In this document: positions 12,040-23,235 of the stretch, in pieces
How positions within the stretch are numbered: position 1 is the first letter of the stretch
Layout: each line of letters opens with the position of its first letter
From: Corynespora cassiicola
Taxonomy: Eukaryota > Ascomycota > Dothideomycetes > Pleosporales > Corynesporascaceae
Direction: 5' to 3'
DNA length: 64,000 nucleotides
Assembly (NCBI GenBank): GCA_022059125.1
Contig: JAEUWY010000004.1
Location: 1,798,001 to 1,862,000, forward strand
Position numbers and translations under genes: made by a program
Notes under the pieces: generated by a model
The model's input: only the letters and a program-made list of their open reading frames with translations
What the model was told of the DNA's origin: nothing
Database searches by the model: none

Positions 12040-13683
12040 CTACTCGTAGACACCCGTTACCTCGGACCCGAGAACGCTAGCTGCCAACTGCCCAAGCCCA
12101 CCTGCAAACGATAGGAACATTGCAAGAGCGGTAGATTCTCCGCCTGAGATGATATCCTCGACATCTGTAGTGCCGTCGGTCTCGGTCTGCGCCATCTCTT
12201 TCTTTGCAGATGTAGGGGGCTCGTATGTGCTTTCCGCATCCGACTCATAGTCGCTTCTGGTCTTCCTCCGGGCGCTTCTCCTGACAGATGCCGGCACCGC
12301 CGGAGCCGAAGCTCCATTTACATTCTTCTTCGGCCGACCACGCCTCTTCGGTGTGACGGGCGGAAGAACCCCGGATTCTTCTTCGATCTTTTCGACCTTT
12401 TCTTCGAATTCAACGTGCTTTTCCTCCTTGTAGGCAGCAAGAGGAGAAAGGAAGCTATTCTCCAAGATGCTATCTGTGTCCAGATTTCTGGTAAATGCCC
12501 AGGCCAAGAGACTGATGGCAGTGAACAGAACGTCGACACTGGTGACGCTGATTGCCGGATGCGTGCTGATTAATTTTAGCTTTTGCGCTGTGTCGCTAAT
12601 GCCAATGAGCAGCCGATTAGATCTGGAGTGGTCTTGTCGCCCAATAGAGTTCTTAACCAAGTCGTATACCGAAGCCTGCTCCGGTGGTGTGTTGTAGAAG
12701 ACACTGGATGCGAAGAGGTTCCAATACAGCAATAGCGAGGCGACAGAGAGCGCGTGGAAGGGCTTGATGAAAGACCGATGCGCCGAGGCCTTGGAGACAT
12801 GCTGATGGCCCCAGCTCGTGGGGATGATCTGCGGTGCAAATGCTAATACTAGTGGCACGGCGCTGTATCCGACACGAGGCAACCAGGAATCTCCGTTTCC
12901 AACGAGGAATTTGGGCCAGGTGTATAGAGATAGGACAGATGCGACAATGGGCGCGTAGTACACGACAGGTTTTGGCGCGAAAAGTGCATCGTGGCGAGGC
13001 GTGTCATCACTGTGTTGTGCAACGGGCGTGTAGAGCATAGTGACGAAGAACAGACAGAGAGCGTATGAAAGACTGCCAGCTGCTCCCAGATAGATGAAGG
13101 ATATAATGGCGCTTGCCGAGATGTTGCGGCGCTTTCCTGGTCAGTGAGGTCAGATATGCCTTGTTCAAATTAGTTTAGAGCAAGTCGTACCCTCGATTCC
13201 CATGAACATTGACGAAGCGGCCAGCCCAAGCCAGTGCTGGCTCGTGTATATGAAGCCTTGCGGATTCAAGACTGCGACGGTGTCGGCTTCCTGGCCCAGG
13301 TGCACGTCGCTCAACCAGTCACCCAGTCTCCATCTTCCCACGCCTTCTTCACCAGTGCCATACCACCCGGTCCACAAACTTCCCGGGGTTTCGTGGTTGC
13401 CTTTCTCGGCCCATTCCAGGTAGGATAGTGCACGCCAGACAACTGCAAACGTAGTCACTGACGCGAGCGACAAGAAAGCGAGGACAGAGAAGATGGCGGC
13501 ATGGCGACGGCGCAGTGGCTGCTGAGAGCGCGTGGTGGTCGACGGAGGGAGCGCGCGCGCTGCTCTGCGCGCAATATAGAGCACATGTGCTGACACGGCG
13601 ACAACGAGCAACGTTGGGCCAGCGAAGAGGGCGATGGGGAGCGCATTGCTCTGTGATCGAGCTTCTGGCTCAACAGGCGCCAT
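12040..13683 (-). CDS. Polytopic membrane protein with internal AT-hook, function unknown
   Basis: Two exons, minus strand: 13683-13191 and 13136-12040, giving 529 residues. By eye there are eight or nine hydrophobic segments: about 13-38, 62-85, 150-165, 171-200, 222-242, 255-270, 292-312, 362-380 and a last one at 500-521. Between the last two lies a hydrophilic stretch of about 120 residues. It has an acidic coiled patch (EEKHVEFEEKVEKIEEE), an AT-hook TPKRRGRPKKN (427-437, core RGRP) and a second basic cluster VRRSARRKTRS (449-459), then acidic/Ser sequence. I do not recognise the family. The AT-hook fold binds the minor groove of AT-rich DNA, so the loop could face the nucleoplasm at the inner nuclear membrane. 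That is inference. The gene is divergent from swc5 with about 300 bases between starts. Confidence 0.85.
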
Positions 13684-13985
13684 CGCGGTGGTAGTTGTGA
13701 GAAATTTCCAGGTTCAGCGATGGGGGCGCATGTGCGTAGGGTTTGGTGATGGAGGAGAAACAGTGGTGAAGGGCACAGCGGCTGAATTCCAGGCTTGTTT
13801 TGATCCAGACGCGCCCTGCCCCTCCCACGTCAGTTCATCTGGGACCAGACGTCACCCCAACAGCTTGAGCTCGGGCCTGGCGCTAGTCCGCATCCAACTA
13901 AGCCGTCGATCTTTTTGGCGCGTCGTTCCCCAAGGTTCTGCGGAAGTGATCCGCCATCACCTTCTCTCTTCACTCCACCTCCACC
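13684..13985. promoter_or_regulatory. Shared divergent promoter, AT-hook membrane protein / swc5
   Basis: 302 bases between two start codons on opposite strands, with no room for another gene. It must hold both promoters and both leaders. No clear TATA box seen. Confidence 0.6.
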
Positions 13986-15111
13986 ATGGCCCACCGCCAA
14001 CACCTCGACGATGACGATCTGAATGATGACGAGGACAACTACCACGAGTCCTCCGATGAAGACTTCAACCCCACCAATGCGCCCGCCGAAGAATCGTCCG
14101 CTTCCTCCGACGAAGAAGAGCCTGCAGCAAAACCTAAGCAGCGTAAAGGCAAGCGAAAAGCACCCGCAACAGACGATCTTGATTCCGGAGATGAAGTCAC
14201 GATAGAGGCTGCGCGAAAGCGAAAAACCAAAAAGAGAAAGGGCGACCAGGGCGACAATGATGACGACTTGATATTGTCCGACGATGGCGAGGGCGGGCTC
14301 GTGAAGACTAGAGCCCAGAGGAGAGGAGAGTGAGTTGCAATTCTAGTGAGCTATTCATGAATTAGATCTGACTCAATGCAGACAAAAAGAGCGAAAACCG
14401 CTGGCCAGAACCGAAGGAGCCACCGTCGACGTCGATGCGCTGTGGGCTGAGATGTCTGCAGCCCCGTTGAAGCCTCTTTACTCTACACAAACAGAAGATA
14501 CCGCGAAGGAAGACGATGTAACAGCCACTGGAGTCGCAGCAGGTCCCTCGGCCGCAGATCAAGAAGAGGATCAAGTCACGGTGAAGAAGGTCTACAGCTT
14601 TGCCGGCCAGCGCACCACGGAAGAAAAACAGATCCCAAGATCGTCACTGGACAAGTATCTATCAGACGGATGGAAAGCAGCAGATCCTATTTTGGAGAAG
14701 CCCGGAGAAGCAGAAGACAAGGACGGGGAGGAGGCTCGGCCCAAAATCCGCAGGCCACTACGCCGACCTTCGCGTTTTGATCCGAATCCCACCGGCTATG
14801 TTCGTAATCTTGCCCCTGAATTCCAGCTTTCGTGGCCCCGAAAAGCCACAGCTGCCACTGCCGGCCAACTGGAGAATGTGGCAGCTGGGCCGGAAATCCA
14901 CAGGGTCCGACAGGAAAAGGCCCAGAAACTCAACGTGGTGGACAAGTCTCGACTGGACTGGACTGGTTTCGTGAACAAGGAAGGCATCGCAGAGGAGCTG
15001 GATACACACGGAAAGACCAAGGAAGCGTACTTGGGCAGGATGGACTTTTTGGCGGGCGTCGAGGCGAGGAAAGAAGAAGAACGCAGACGATTGAAGACAG
15101 CGGCGGTCTAA
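13986..15111 (+). CDS. swc5: SWR1-complex subunit Swc5 (BCNT/CFDP1 family)
   Basis: Two exons: 13986-14329 and 14382-15111, giving 357 residues. The N-terminal third is highly acidic (DDDDLNDDEDN, SSDEEE) with lysine-rich stretches, as expected for the H2A.Z-H2B-binding tail of Swc5. The C-terminal BCNT domain sits near residues 275-350: LNVVDKSRLDWTGFVNKEGI, then ELDTHGKTKEAYLGRMDFL. Swc5 is needed for histone exchange by the SWR1 remodeller, replacing H2A with H2A.Z in the nucleus. Length is close to other fungal orthologues. The phase-2 junction at GA|A is required to join the frames. Confidence 0.93.
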
Positions 15112-16680
15112 TTTTGCCATTCACTTCGGCAATTCAACCATATTATATACAATGATACCCATGTTACGATTCTTAGGACATGACTATGCCTATCACTGCT
15201 ATCTCGGGTTGTTGATCTATCCACCCTTCATCTGCCATATCAGAATATACCCCATTGCAATGCGATTCGTTAAATAACTTCATATCGAGATTTCAGTACA
15301 GTACACTAACGGCGGTAGGGCTCACAGTACCAGGTTATTAATCGTAACTGAATCTTAGAACTTTGTCGGAGACTATATACCACTGCAAAATAGGGAAATA
15401 TCAGGCCCAGTCCGAATGGATTTTGGACAGATTGATAAGACGAATGGCAAGTCAATTTCATGGCACATGTGCATCTAGAAGTTTGTTAGCGTGGATGCTG
15501 ATGCGCAGCGTTTTGTTCTAACGGCGCGTATCGAGCATTCAAGCCACACTTCCATGGTTCACAGTTGCGTGGCTCCGATATGCGCGCCATGGACATGACT
15601 AACGGTGGCGAGCAGTTGGACATCGTATGCCAACCATGGATAAAGTCTGCCGTGCACAATGCGCCTGTATTTAGTAGCTACTAGCCATCGATTGCATCCG
15701 GCGGTATTTCGGGTGCAATACGGAGCCCCATACCCAGCCAAAAAGATGCCACCCAAACCACCGGATCCCACACAAGAATGCGGAGGATCAATTGAGACTT
15801 GCAAAGCCAAATTATCCTCTTGCAACTATTCGAAGCACGCCGCTGAAAGAGAACCCTTTGCACGTTCATGCTGCTCCTCCTACTAAATTTAACGCCACCG
15901 GGCCGCTTCCGAACTCGCTGGTGCAAACTTAAACTCCACAAACACCTGTTGTCCGTTCGGAGGGGGCCAAATCGACACCACTCCAACAGACGAAGCTGGC
16001 TTCGGCCCCACGGAAGCACGTGTACAAGTGGTTTTATCTCCACCCAAGCATTGAACAAGATAGCACAACGCCACGAGCAACACGCTCCAAAGCCGACACG
16101 AGGAGATCCAGGCCTGGGAATTCGGATAGCAGTCCGTTCCAAGCCGACACACTGTCCCTGAACTACTGCACTCATCGCTAGCGACTAGCGGTTTACAAAC
16201 GCGACGCTAGTACCTTACACAGTGAGCCAGCCGATCCAGCATTCCCCCATCGAGTTACGGCTGCAGTGCATGATCGACGGCGGCAGCGCCACGGGGACTA
16301 TATCGAGCAATGGGAGGTCAAGGATGCGCTGGCAGGCTCTCTGGTTCGCCTCTATGCCAGGATGGCTAAGGCGGCATCAAGGCGTGACACGCGGAGAGGC
16401 GAGGTGCCAGTGCTGGAGCGACGGGGCACACAAGTATGAAAGCTTCGCGCACCCACGGCGGGCGGTGGCTGTGGTTCTCATCTCTCACGCGTCGCCGCTG
16501 CGAGGATCGGTTCACACATAGCGATAGCGAGGACTAGAGAGAACATTAAACTCTGGCCGTTGAATCCTTTCCCTCTTCCAAGGCGCCGATCTCCTTCTCC
16601 TGGACCTCGTCGTTTCAAAAACCGTTGGAACTCTTTGGAAGAACTCTGTGAAGGGGTTCGATTTCGTTCCAAAAGGAGAC
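15112..16680. other. Intergenic region, no gene seen
   Basis: About 1.6 kb between two plus-strand genes. The first 500 bases are AT-rich 3' flank of swc5, the rest mixed composition. Several short frames on both strands, none with recognisable content. Confidence 0.55.
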
Positions 16681-17665
16681 ATGAAGGCATCCCGCCTGTC
16701 TGTCGCGAGCGTGCTCGCACTCTCGGCGTCGTTGGCTCTCGCGAAGAAGACGAGCATCTACATCGACCAGATTCCGCTGTACTCGTCGCTGGAGCCATGT
16801 GCCCAGGATCGCATGAGCGCCATTATCCGCGCCCAGGCATCTGGGTGTGGGGATGAACGGCAATTGACCAGCTTTAGTTGTTTCTGCATAGACAACTCAA
16901 GGTAAATTCATGAACCACGCAGCACAGTGCGAAAGAGTGAAACAGAATGTATGGATGGTTGCTGATGACAACTAGTCTAATGAGCTCCATCATATCAACA
17001 GCGGTCGAGGCAAGCTGTGCAGCGACAGCCACACAATCGGTGACGGCGACGACACCGATGCCTCAGGTTTCCAGTGCGCTGGAACTATTCCACAGCTACT
17101 GTGCCCGGAGTACAGAATTGCCTTTGTGTAATTAGCCCGCTACATGCACCCCTCCATGGAGCTATGCTGCTAACATCTGCACCTAGACGCCGACAATGCT
17201 ACTGTAGTCCGAATAATCACCATCACCGCTTCTGCATCACTCACCTCTAGCATTCTTAATACCAGCATCCTTAGCACCAGCATTCTTAGCACCACCGTCC
17301 CTAGCAGTGCCATTTCCGCTACTACTACTACGACAGGACTGGTCCTCCCCAGTGGAAATTTCGCAAAGGCTAGCGTTCCCATCGCTGCCATTGCCGCCCC
17401 CGTGACCATTGGCATTTTCCTCATCGGTGGCGGTGTTGGCCTGCTATTCTACCTGCGCCGACGGAAGCAGGAGGCCGAACGCGAGCGGCGCGCCAACGGA
17501 CACACAAAACCGACCTTCTCGCGGCCTCCGAAGGAGTTACCTGCTCTACGTGGGCGCACGGCCGAATTGGACGCGCAAAAGCATCGCTTTGAGCTTGGGG
17601 ATCAGGAAATGGCCCAGACGGAGAGGGCAGAGCTAGATGGGATTGGGGTAGAAAGGATTTTTTAA
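16681..17665 (+). CDS. CFEM-like secreted/single-pass membrane protein
   Basis: Three exons: 16681-16901, 16976-17127, 17187-17665, giving 283 residues. A signal peptide covers about residues 1-21 (MKASRLSVASVLALSASLAL). A Cys-containing ectodomain follows, from EPCAQDR through SGCGDE, FSCFCIDNSS and EASC to HSYC. That spacing resembles CFEM domains, but only six of the usual eight cysteines are present (40, 56, 67, 69, 88, 116). A Ser/Thr-rich linker leads to a membrane segment (APVTIGIFLIGGGVGLLFYL), an RRRK stop-transfer and a cytoplasmic tail of about 65 residues. CFEM proteins act in heme uptake, adhesion or signalling. The transmembrane layout argues for a sensor or receptor-like protein rather than a GPI-anchored one. 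The exon 2/3 junction is the least certain boundary. Confidence 0.75.
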
Positions 17666-17903
17666 AATGGTACGGATCAAAGGTTTCAGGATGGGAAGAA
17701 AGGGGGCTGGACAGGCGTAATGCGGAAGGAGTTAAGACCCAAAGCATCAAGCAACAAACAATATATGATTTTCAATATGTCCATCTATAGGGTATTTCGT
17801 GAGATGATTGCGTTGAATATGCATCCGTGACTTTCGTCGTCACACGACTCCTGCGACGTGACAAACATTAAGAACTCCCTCAACATGACCCAGGATCATC
17901 CTT
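17666..17903. other. Convergent 3' region
   Basis: 238 bases between the stop codons of the CFEM-like gene (+) and rdh54 (-). Probably both 3' UTRs. Confidence 0.6.
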
Positions 17904-20651
17904 CTAAGAGCTGCTCTTCGTGAAAATGAACCCAACTCTAGAATCTGACTCCTTCAGTACGTCCAATAGTACATCGTCATCCACTGCGAGAGCCAATTCA
18001 TCCATTTTCTCTTCATATTGCGCATCCTTACCACTCTTCTTATCCTCGTCCACCTTTCTCAAGATCTTGGTGTCAATGTGCTTGTATTCCATCAACATCC
18101 TGAGTTTTGGTTGCTTCCCCGCCCGCCTTTTCTCTAGTCGTGATTCTTGATCGTTCATATCAACCTGACTCGCCTTTCTCAAGCCCAAGTAAGAGACTTC
18201 ATCATCATCGTCGTCGTCGTCTCTGCTGTCGTCTTCATCAGTCTCCGAGACATGGATCTCTGAGATTCCTGCACCATCGCAGGCGCATCCCAACAAGTCG
18301 TGCGTTTGACAGCTGTCACGTTCGTCCAAGCGAAATAAGTCTCTGAGCTCATCCTTGGAGAAGCTAGCAGCACTAGCCTTGTTGTCCACCACTGCGTTAG
18401 CAAGCCCCATTTTCATGACTTGTCGCTGATAAATCTTTTCGTCCAAACCGCCCTGCACTAGAAAGCGATACACTTTGCAAGGCCGCTTCTGTCCATCTCG
18501 GTGGATGCGTGCCATGGCCTGTAGGTCTGTGGCGGGGTTCCAATCAATGTCGAAGAGGATGATGCGAGAGGCGCCGATAAGGTTCAGCCCAACACCACCG
18601 GATTTTGCAGAAAGGAGGAAGGCAAAAGTAGTCTTCTTTGGCGTTCTGTTGAACTTTTCCACAAGCGACTGACGTTTGGACGCTGGTGTGCTGCCATCTA
18701 GCCGAAGGAAGCTGTAGGAAAGAGACACTAAAAGACGCTCGACCATGTCAAGTGTCTGCGTGTAGTTTGACACAATAACGACCTTTTCATCCGTTGTCGT
18801 GTAGATTCGATGGATCAGGGAGTCAAGCACTCTAAGTTTTGTGCTCGAGGCGTGTGAGGAGAGCACGTTCGGGGGTATTAGCGGCAACAGACTTTGCAGC
18901 ATCTCCGAGGGAGTGTCGTCTGCATCTTTTGCCGATTTCAGCAGCGACGGGCTATTGCAAATCTTCTTCAGCACGCTGATGAGTTGAAGCGCCATGTCAG
19001 TATTCCCGAGAGCAACAGCGAAAATGGGAGAATTCAGTATACTTCGGTAAGCGGCTGCCTGTGCGACTGTGGGTTTACAAAAGACGATATGCTCCGTCTT
19101 GGGTGGCAGATACTTGGTCAAGACATCTGCAGTCCGTCGGATCATGAATTGGCTGGTGAGCGAGACAAGCTCCTTCCAGCGAGCCTCGCCCTTCTCCAAC
19201 TCGGATTCAGTGGCCTCTGGCTGACGACTCCGCACGATTGGCGTCTCGAACTCGCGCTTGAACGCCGCCCGCTTACCAAGAAGTCCAGGATTCACAAAGT
19301 CGATAGCAGTGTAGAACTCGCTGAGATCATTCTGCAGGGGAGTCCCTGAGAGGATGATTCTCCGCTCCGTGTTCAACGACTGAATTGCAAGCATAGCTTT
19401 GTTGTTCGCCGTCTTTAGCCTGTGACCTTCGTCTGCTACGACGATGTCGACGCCGCTGCCCTTTTTAAATTCGTCTTGAATCACACGAAGCATCTCATAG
19501 CCAACGATCATGATGTTGTAGGCTTTTCCCATGGTGAAGTTTGTGATCTTTTTGTTATTCTTGTCAAGGACGAATACGCCGATTCTCTCATTCCCCAGCC
19601 ACTTGCGAAATTCACGCCGCCAATTTTCGACGAGTCCTGCTGGGCAGACAATCAACGCTTTCGTAATGACCGGAGATGTTTCGTAGACGGGGTTCTGTTT
19701 CATCAGAGTCCACAACAGGGTTATAGTTTGAAGAGTCTTGCCCAAGCCCATCTCGTCGGCCATGATTGCACCTTCACCTTGACATCGCATCCCCATGACA
19801 CATTCGTACAAAAATTGGACGCCCTCTCGTTGATGATCCCGCAAGTGCTTGCTAAGAATCGGGTCAACTACCACGTCGACAATTTGCTTTCCTTTAGGGC
19901 AGGATGATGGGCGCTTCATGACGAGCGCATTTGGTGCGGTTGGGTCGTGTCGTGGCTGCGGTGCAGATGAGTTGGTTTTGGGAAGAACCGTACTCGACAG
20001 TACTGGAGTCTTGAACTGCTTCCGGGGGACGGAGGGCTTCAATGGCAAAGTCGGGTTAGGACGCCTTTCCACAGCCTGTTTGGTCTCGCTCCTGTTGCTG
20101 GCGGAGCGATCAATGGCTGATTGAAATATGTTCGTCTTCTTCTTGGCCACTGCCAGTGGCTTGTAGTCCGGCTCAACTCGTTTGGGCTGATCTGGCTGTG
20201 GCGCTCCACCCTTGCCAAGGAACACTCGACCTGCCATGTAGTCGGCTTTCTCAATGATGCTATCGATTTCGACCTCCTTGCCGCCGATTGAGAGCATAGA
20301 GCCTGGTAAAAGAGGCCGGCCGGAAGTGGTCCTCCCTATTTCCTTCCCAGAATCGCTGTCTGTGAGCACACATTGTCCCCCGAGTACAGCGAGCACACCA
20401 TCTCCGTCCCATGTCTTATTCTTTTTCTGTGTGTATTTTCGCCACAAAACCGTGTAATATCGCTCATTTGGATCGGAAGGTAAAGGTTGCGTGGTCGCAG
20501 GGTTGTCGACAGTGACCAGTGGCTTTCGAGTTTGCGAAACATTGGTTGCGGGAATCGCGTCGGATGAAGTGCGCCGTTTCTTGGGTGGAGGCTCGCTTTC
20601 TTCAGTGCCTGGTCGCACGAAAGAAGGAGGCCTGAAAGGCTTCCTTATCAT
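17904..20651 (-). CDS. rdh54: Rdh54/Rad54B-type Swi2/Snf2 DNA translocase
   Basis: Single exon, 915 residues, typical Rdh54 length. The N-terminal basic region is followed by a domain at about 60-150 (YYTVLWRKYTQKKNKTWDGD, then MAGRVFLG) that is seen in Rdh54/Rad54B and related fungal proteins. The helicase core starts near residue 265 with LRDHQREGVQFLYEC, followed by Walker A DEMGLGKT (299-306), DEGH (407-410), SGTPLQND, and in lobe 2 RLDGST, LNLIGASRII and ARIHRDGQKRPCKVYRFL. An acidic Asp-rich segment lies near residue 800. Rdh54 works with Rad51 and Dmc1 in recombination, moving along duplex DNA and removing recombinases. The N-terminal domain and LLSAKSGGVGLNLIG favour Rdh54 over Rad54. 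It shares its upstream region with the divergent membrane-protein gene. Confidence 0.93.
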   Translation of the reverse strand: MIRKPFRPPSFVRPGTEESEPPPKKRRTSSDAIPATNVSQTRKPLVTVDNPATTQPLPSDPNERYYTVLWRKYTQKKNKTWDGDGVLAVLGGQCVLTDSDSGKEIGRTTSGRPLLPGSMLSIGGKEVEIDSIIEKADYMAGRVFLGKGGAPQPDQPKRVEPDYKPLAVAKKKTNIFQSAIDRSASNRSETKQAVERRPNPTLPLKPSVPRKQFKTPVLSSTVLPKTNSSAPQPRHDPTAPNALVMKRPSSCPKGKQIVDVVVDPILSKHLRDHQREGVQFLYECVMGMRCQGEGAIMADEMGLGKTLQTITLLWTLMKQNPVYETSPVITKALIVCPAGLVENWRREFRKWLGNERIGVFVLDKNNKKITNFTMGKAYNIMIVGYEMLRVIQDEFKKGSGVDIVVADEGHRLKTANNKAMLAIQSLNTERRIILSGTPLQNDLSEFYTAIDFVNPGLLGKRAAFKREFETPIVRSRQPEATESELEKGEARWKELVSLTSQFMIRRTADVLTKYLPPKTEHIVFCKPTVAQAAAYRSILNSPIFAVALGNTDMALQLISVLKKICNSPSLLKSAKDADDTPSEMLQSLLPLIPPNVLSSHASSTKLRVLDSLIHRIYTTTDEKVVIVSNYTQTLDMVERLLVSLSYSFLRLDGSTPASKRQSLVEKFNRTPKKTTFAFLLSAKSGGVGLNLIGASRIILFDIDWNPATDLQAMARIHRDGQKRPCKVYRFLVQGGLDEKIYQRQVMKMGLANAVVDNKASAASFSKDELRDLFRLDERDSCQTHDLLGCACDGAGISEIHVSETDEDDSRDDDDDDDEVSYLGLRKASQVDMNDQESRLEKRRAGKQPKLRMLMEYKHIDTKILRKVDEDKKSGKDAQYEEKMDELALAVDDDVLLDVLKESDSRVGFIFTKSSS

Positions 20652-21345
20652 GGTATTGGGTTGAGTCGAGATGGTGAGCTTTACGGCGACAAGAAAAGAC
20701 TGGAGAGGCGTGTGGACGGTGAATCGGTGGTTGAGATGGCAAACAAGCGCGTCCAGTACGCGAATCCCGCTAAGTCATCACACGAAAGCACGTGATGCGC
20801 TAGAACCCCTGGCCAGTACAAGGCAACAAACAACCCAGTAGCTGAGAGGCCCAACAATGGAAGACATGGGCTAGAGGAGATGGAGACTAATGCGGATAAA
20901 TGACCGAGTCCACCATGCTCTCAAAAGGGCTAGCTATCGCGAGATGAGAAGGTGGGGCCAGCTCATCCTTCGCGGCTTCCGTCCCCGCTTAGTTCTCCAA
21001 CTCTCCTCTTGTCCCGAGGTTTGCTAACTATCTCAAGTAGCACAACGCTACCCTGGTATACAAGAAGCGTGGGTCGGGTAACAAGGCCATGCATGGGGCC
21101 CGACTATCATCTTCTCTCACCCCATCCACATAGGCGCAGAGAAGCACATGGTGCCCAACATGAAACTATTCCGATGACTGCCACGAAGGATCATACCTAC
21201 CTAGGTATAAGTTCACTCAATGCAGGCCCCAACGCCCGATCCGTGCCGCATACTCCCTGTACATCGGAGTACTTATATCCCTACCATCCATCCAAAGTCT
21301 CCGCAACCCGCAAAAGACTAAAGCCTCAACGCATCTCCAATAAAT
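20652..21345. promoter_or_regulatory. Divergent intergenic region, rdh54 / membrane protein
   Basis: 694 bases between opposite starts. Contains a cacgtga site near 20791 and a tacctacctaggtata motif near 21194. Promoter function is inferred from position only. Confidence 0.5.
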
Positions 21346-22532
21346 ATGGCTCAAAACAAAGCCTTAATATGCGCTCTCCTCCTTCTCGCCATCTCGGGCG
21401 CCGACAGCATCATGGGCCTTGCATACCGCAACGGCTGGCTGGCCGAAAATGCATCGTATGTAGAGGCGCGCCCCCGGCTACTTCCAGAAACCGGAATACC
21501 AATGAGGTCAAAATTCACGGGAATACCTGCTCTGGATGAATGGCTTGCCAATCTCCTCGTTGTGTTTTGGCCCGTAGGTAGCGGCCAGAATCCGGCCCTG
21601 TCGACCTTTGTCATGTACATGGCAGGTCAGTGCCTTGCTACGCACACGTTGGTTGTGATTGAGGGCATTCGTGGTGGGAATCGTACGAGGTTTATATCCT
21701 AGTAAGCACTCGCGCCATATCACTTCATGATGATACACGTGCTAAGAAAAGCAGCACGTCTTTGTGGGGAATGATTTATCAGACTATACCGTGGGGTGTT
21801 ATCAAGCCATTGTACGGCGCTGTCCATACCATCACGTCTCCCTTGGCCAGATTCAAGACTCCCATATCCCCCCGATACTTGGAGTTGGCAGCCCCCGAGG
21901 GATCTCAAGCCGCCATTGTTGCCATATCCATGACGCTCGGCTTCATTGTGCCCACAGTCTTTGCAGCTCTACCTGCCCCAACTATCCTCACACTGGACCA
22001 GAAACAAATCCTCCTCACTGTCTGGCAAGGTTTTCCGCTATATGTCGGAGGCATGCAATTCCTTCTGAGCTCCTTCGTTCGCAAGGCATCGACATCATCA
22101 GCAGCCGACCGTCTGAGGCTTTTACGGCCGACTTATCGATACGTCTTGCTCATCACATCCATCAGCCACCTACTCGTCATCGCATTCGCGACCTCCTCCA
22201 CTCTGCAAGCACACCTCGTCCCTGGTCTCATCGAGCAAATTACTCTGAAGCACGTATTCGTGCCTCAATCACCTCTATCAGCCATAGCGAAACCATTCTC
22301 GGAATCGTGTTTGACCCTTCTCAAGTATGATTTGTACTATGCTGCCGTGGCCACGCTGTTGTTTTCGGGGAGAATGTCGTGGATCGTGCGGAACACGGGG
22401 GCGGTGAAGGTAGTGGCCGAATGTGCGCTCCTCAGTTTGGTGTTTGGACCAGGTGGTGCGGCCCTGGCTCTGACATGGCTGAGAGACGAGAAACTGATCC
22501 AAGTGGAGACTTTGAAGGAACACGAGCAGTAA
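21346..22532 (+). CDS. Uncharacterised polytopic membrane protein
   Basis: Two exons: 21346-21701 and 21755-22532, giving 377 residues. The junction TA|C keeps frame. There is a hydrophobic N-terminus (ALICALLLLAISGADSIMGL) and about seven further hydrophobic stretches, including LSTFVMYMAGQCLATHTLVV, the AAIVAISMTLGFIVPTVFAA segment and the pair near YRYVLLITSISHLLVIAFAT and AALALTWL. GNRTRFISYTSLWGMIYQTI resembles conserved segments of membrane proteins found beside fungal terpenoid genes, but no other terpenoid gene is nearby and I cannot name the family. It could be an enzyme or a transporter-like protein. Confidence 0.7.
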
Positions 22533-23235
22533 GTGGTGCTAAAGATGAACGATGGTATTGGGTACGACGGAGCAGGCAGCAGTGCTCCTGCCCGTACATA
22601 CAAGTTGGAGGCATTCGTTATCTATGCTTCTTATTTTGCCCAATGCCATTTATGTATCCACCACTTGACGCCATTACATTGCTCCAGTCGCGTGTATTGT
22701 GAGTATTATGTACCTGGAAAATTAGAAACGCTTGACTATATGCACTGGTTGCAACCCAGATGACGCCCGCCGCGAGATTGACTTTGCGCACTGTAGGAGA
22801 TTCGTTATATAGAGCAGAAAATATTCTTGTGGATAGGTATCGTAAAACGAGAACAGCATGGCCAAGATGGTAATGCGGACAGAACGCCAACGCTAAAACA
22901 TGAGACGAAAAAACATGAACTAAAACTCCGCCAGGTGCAAAAAGACATTATAATAAATTGCTGGATGTGTGTAGATCGACATCGAACAAGCCTGAAAAGA
23001 AGGTCATGCCGGAGTACCTAACCCTGCCGCTGCATCAGCGAGTTGCTGAAGTAGTTGACTCGAGGAATATGTGCAGTTTCCCTTGTTGGTTACCAGGACA
23101 TTGACGTATCCCCGCCTCGACCCACCTTCTACCTGGCTGTTTTGAAGCTTGACAGGGGGCACCCGTGAAGGGCCTCGCCCGCTGGGCAATCTCAAGCCGC
23201 GATAGAGTGATGAGGATGGCGATTAGATAGTCTGT
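22533..23235. other. Convergent intergenic region
   Basis: 3' flanks of the membrane-protein gene and the Rho GEF gene. AT-rich around 22780-23000. No gene supported. Confidence 0.6.
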
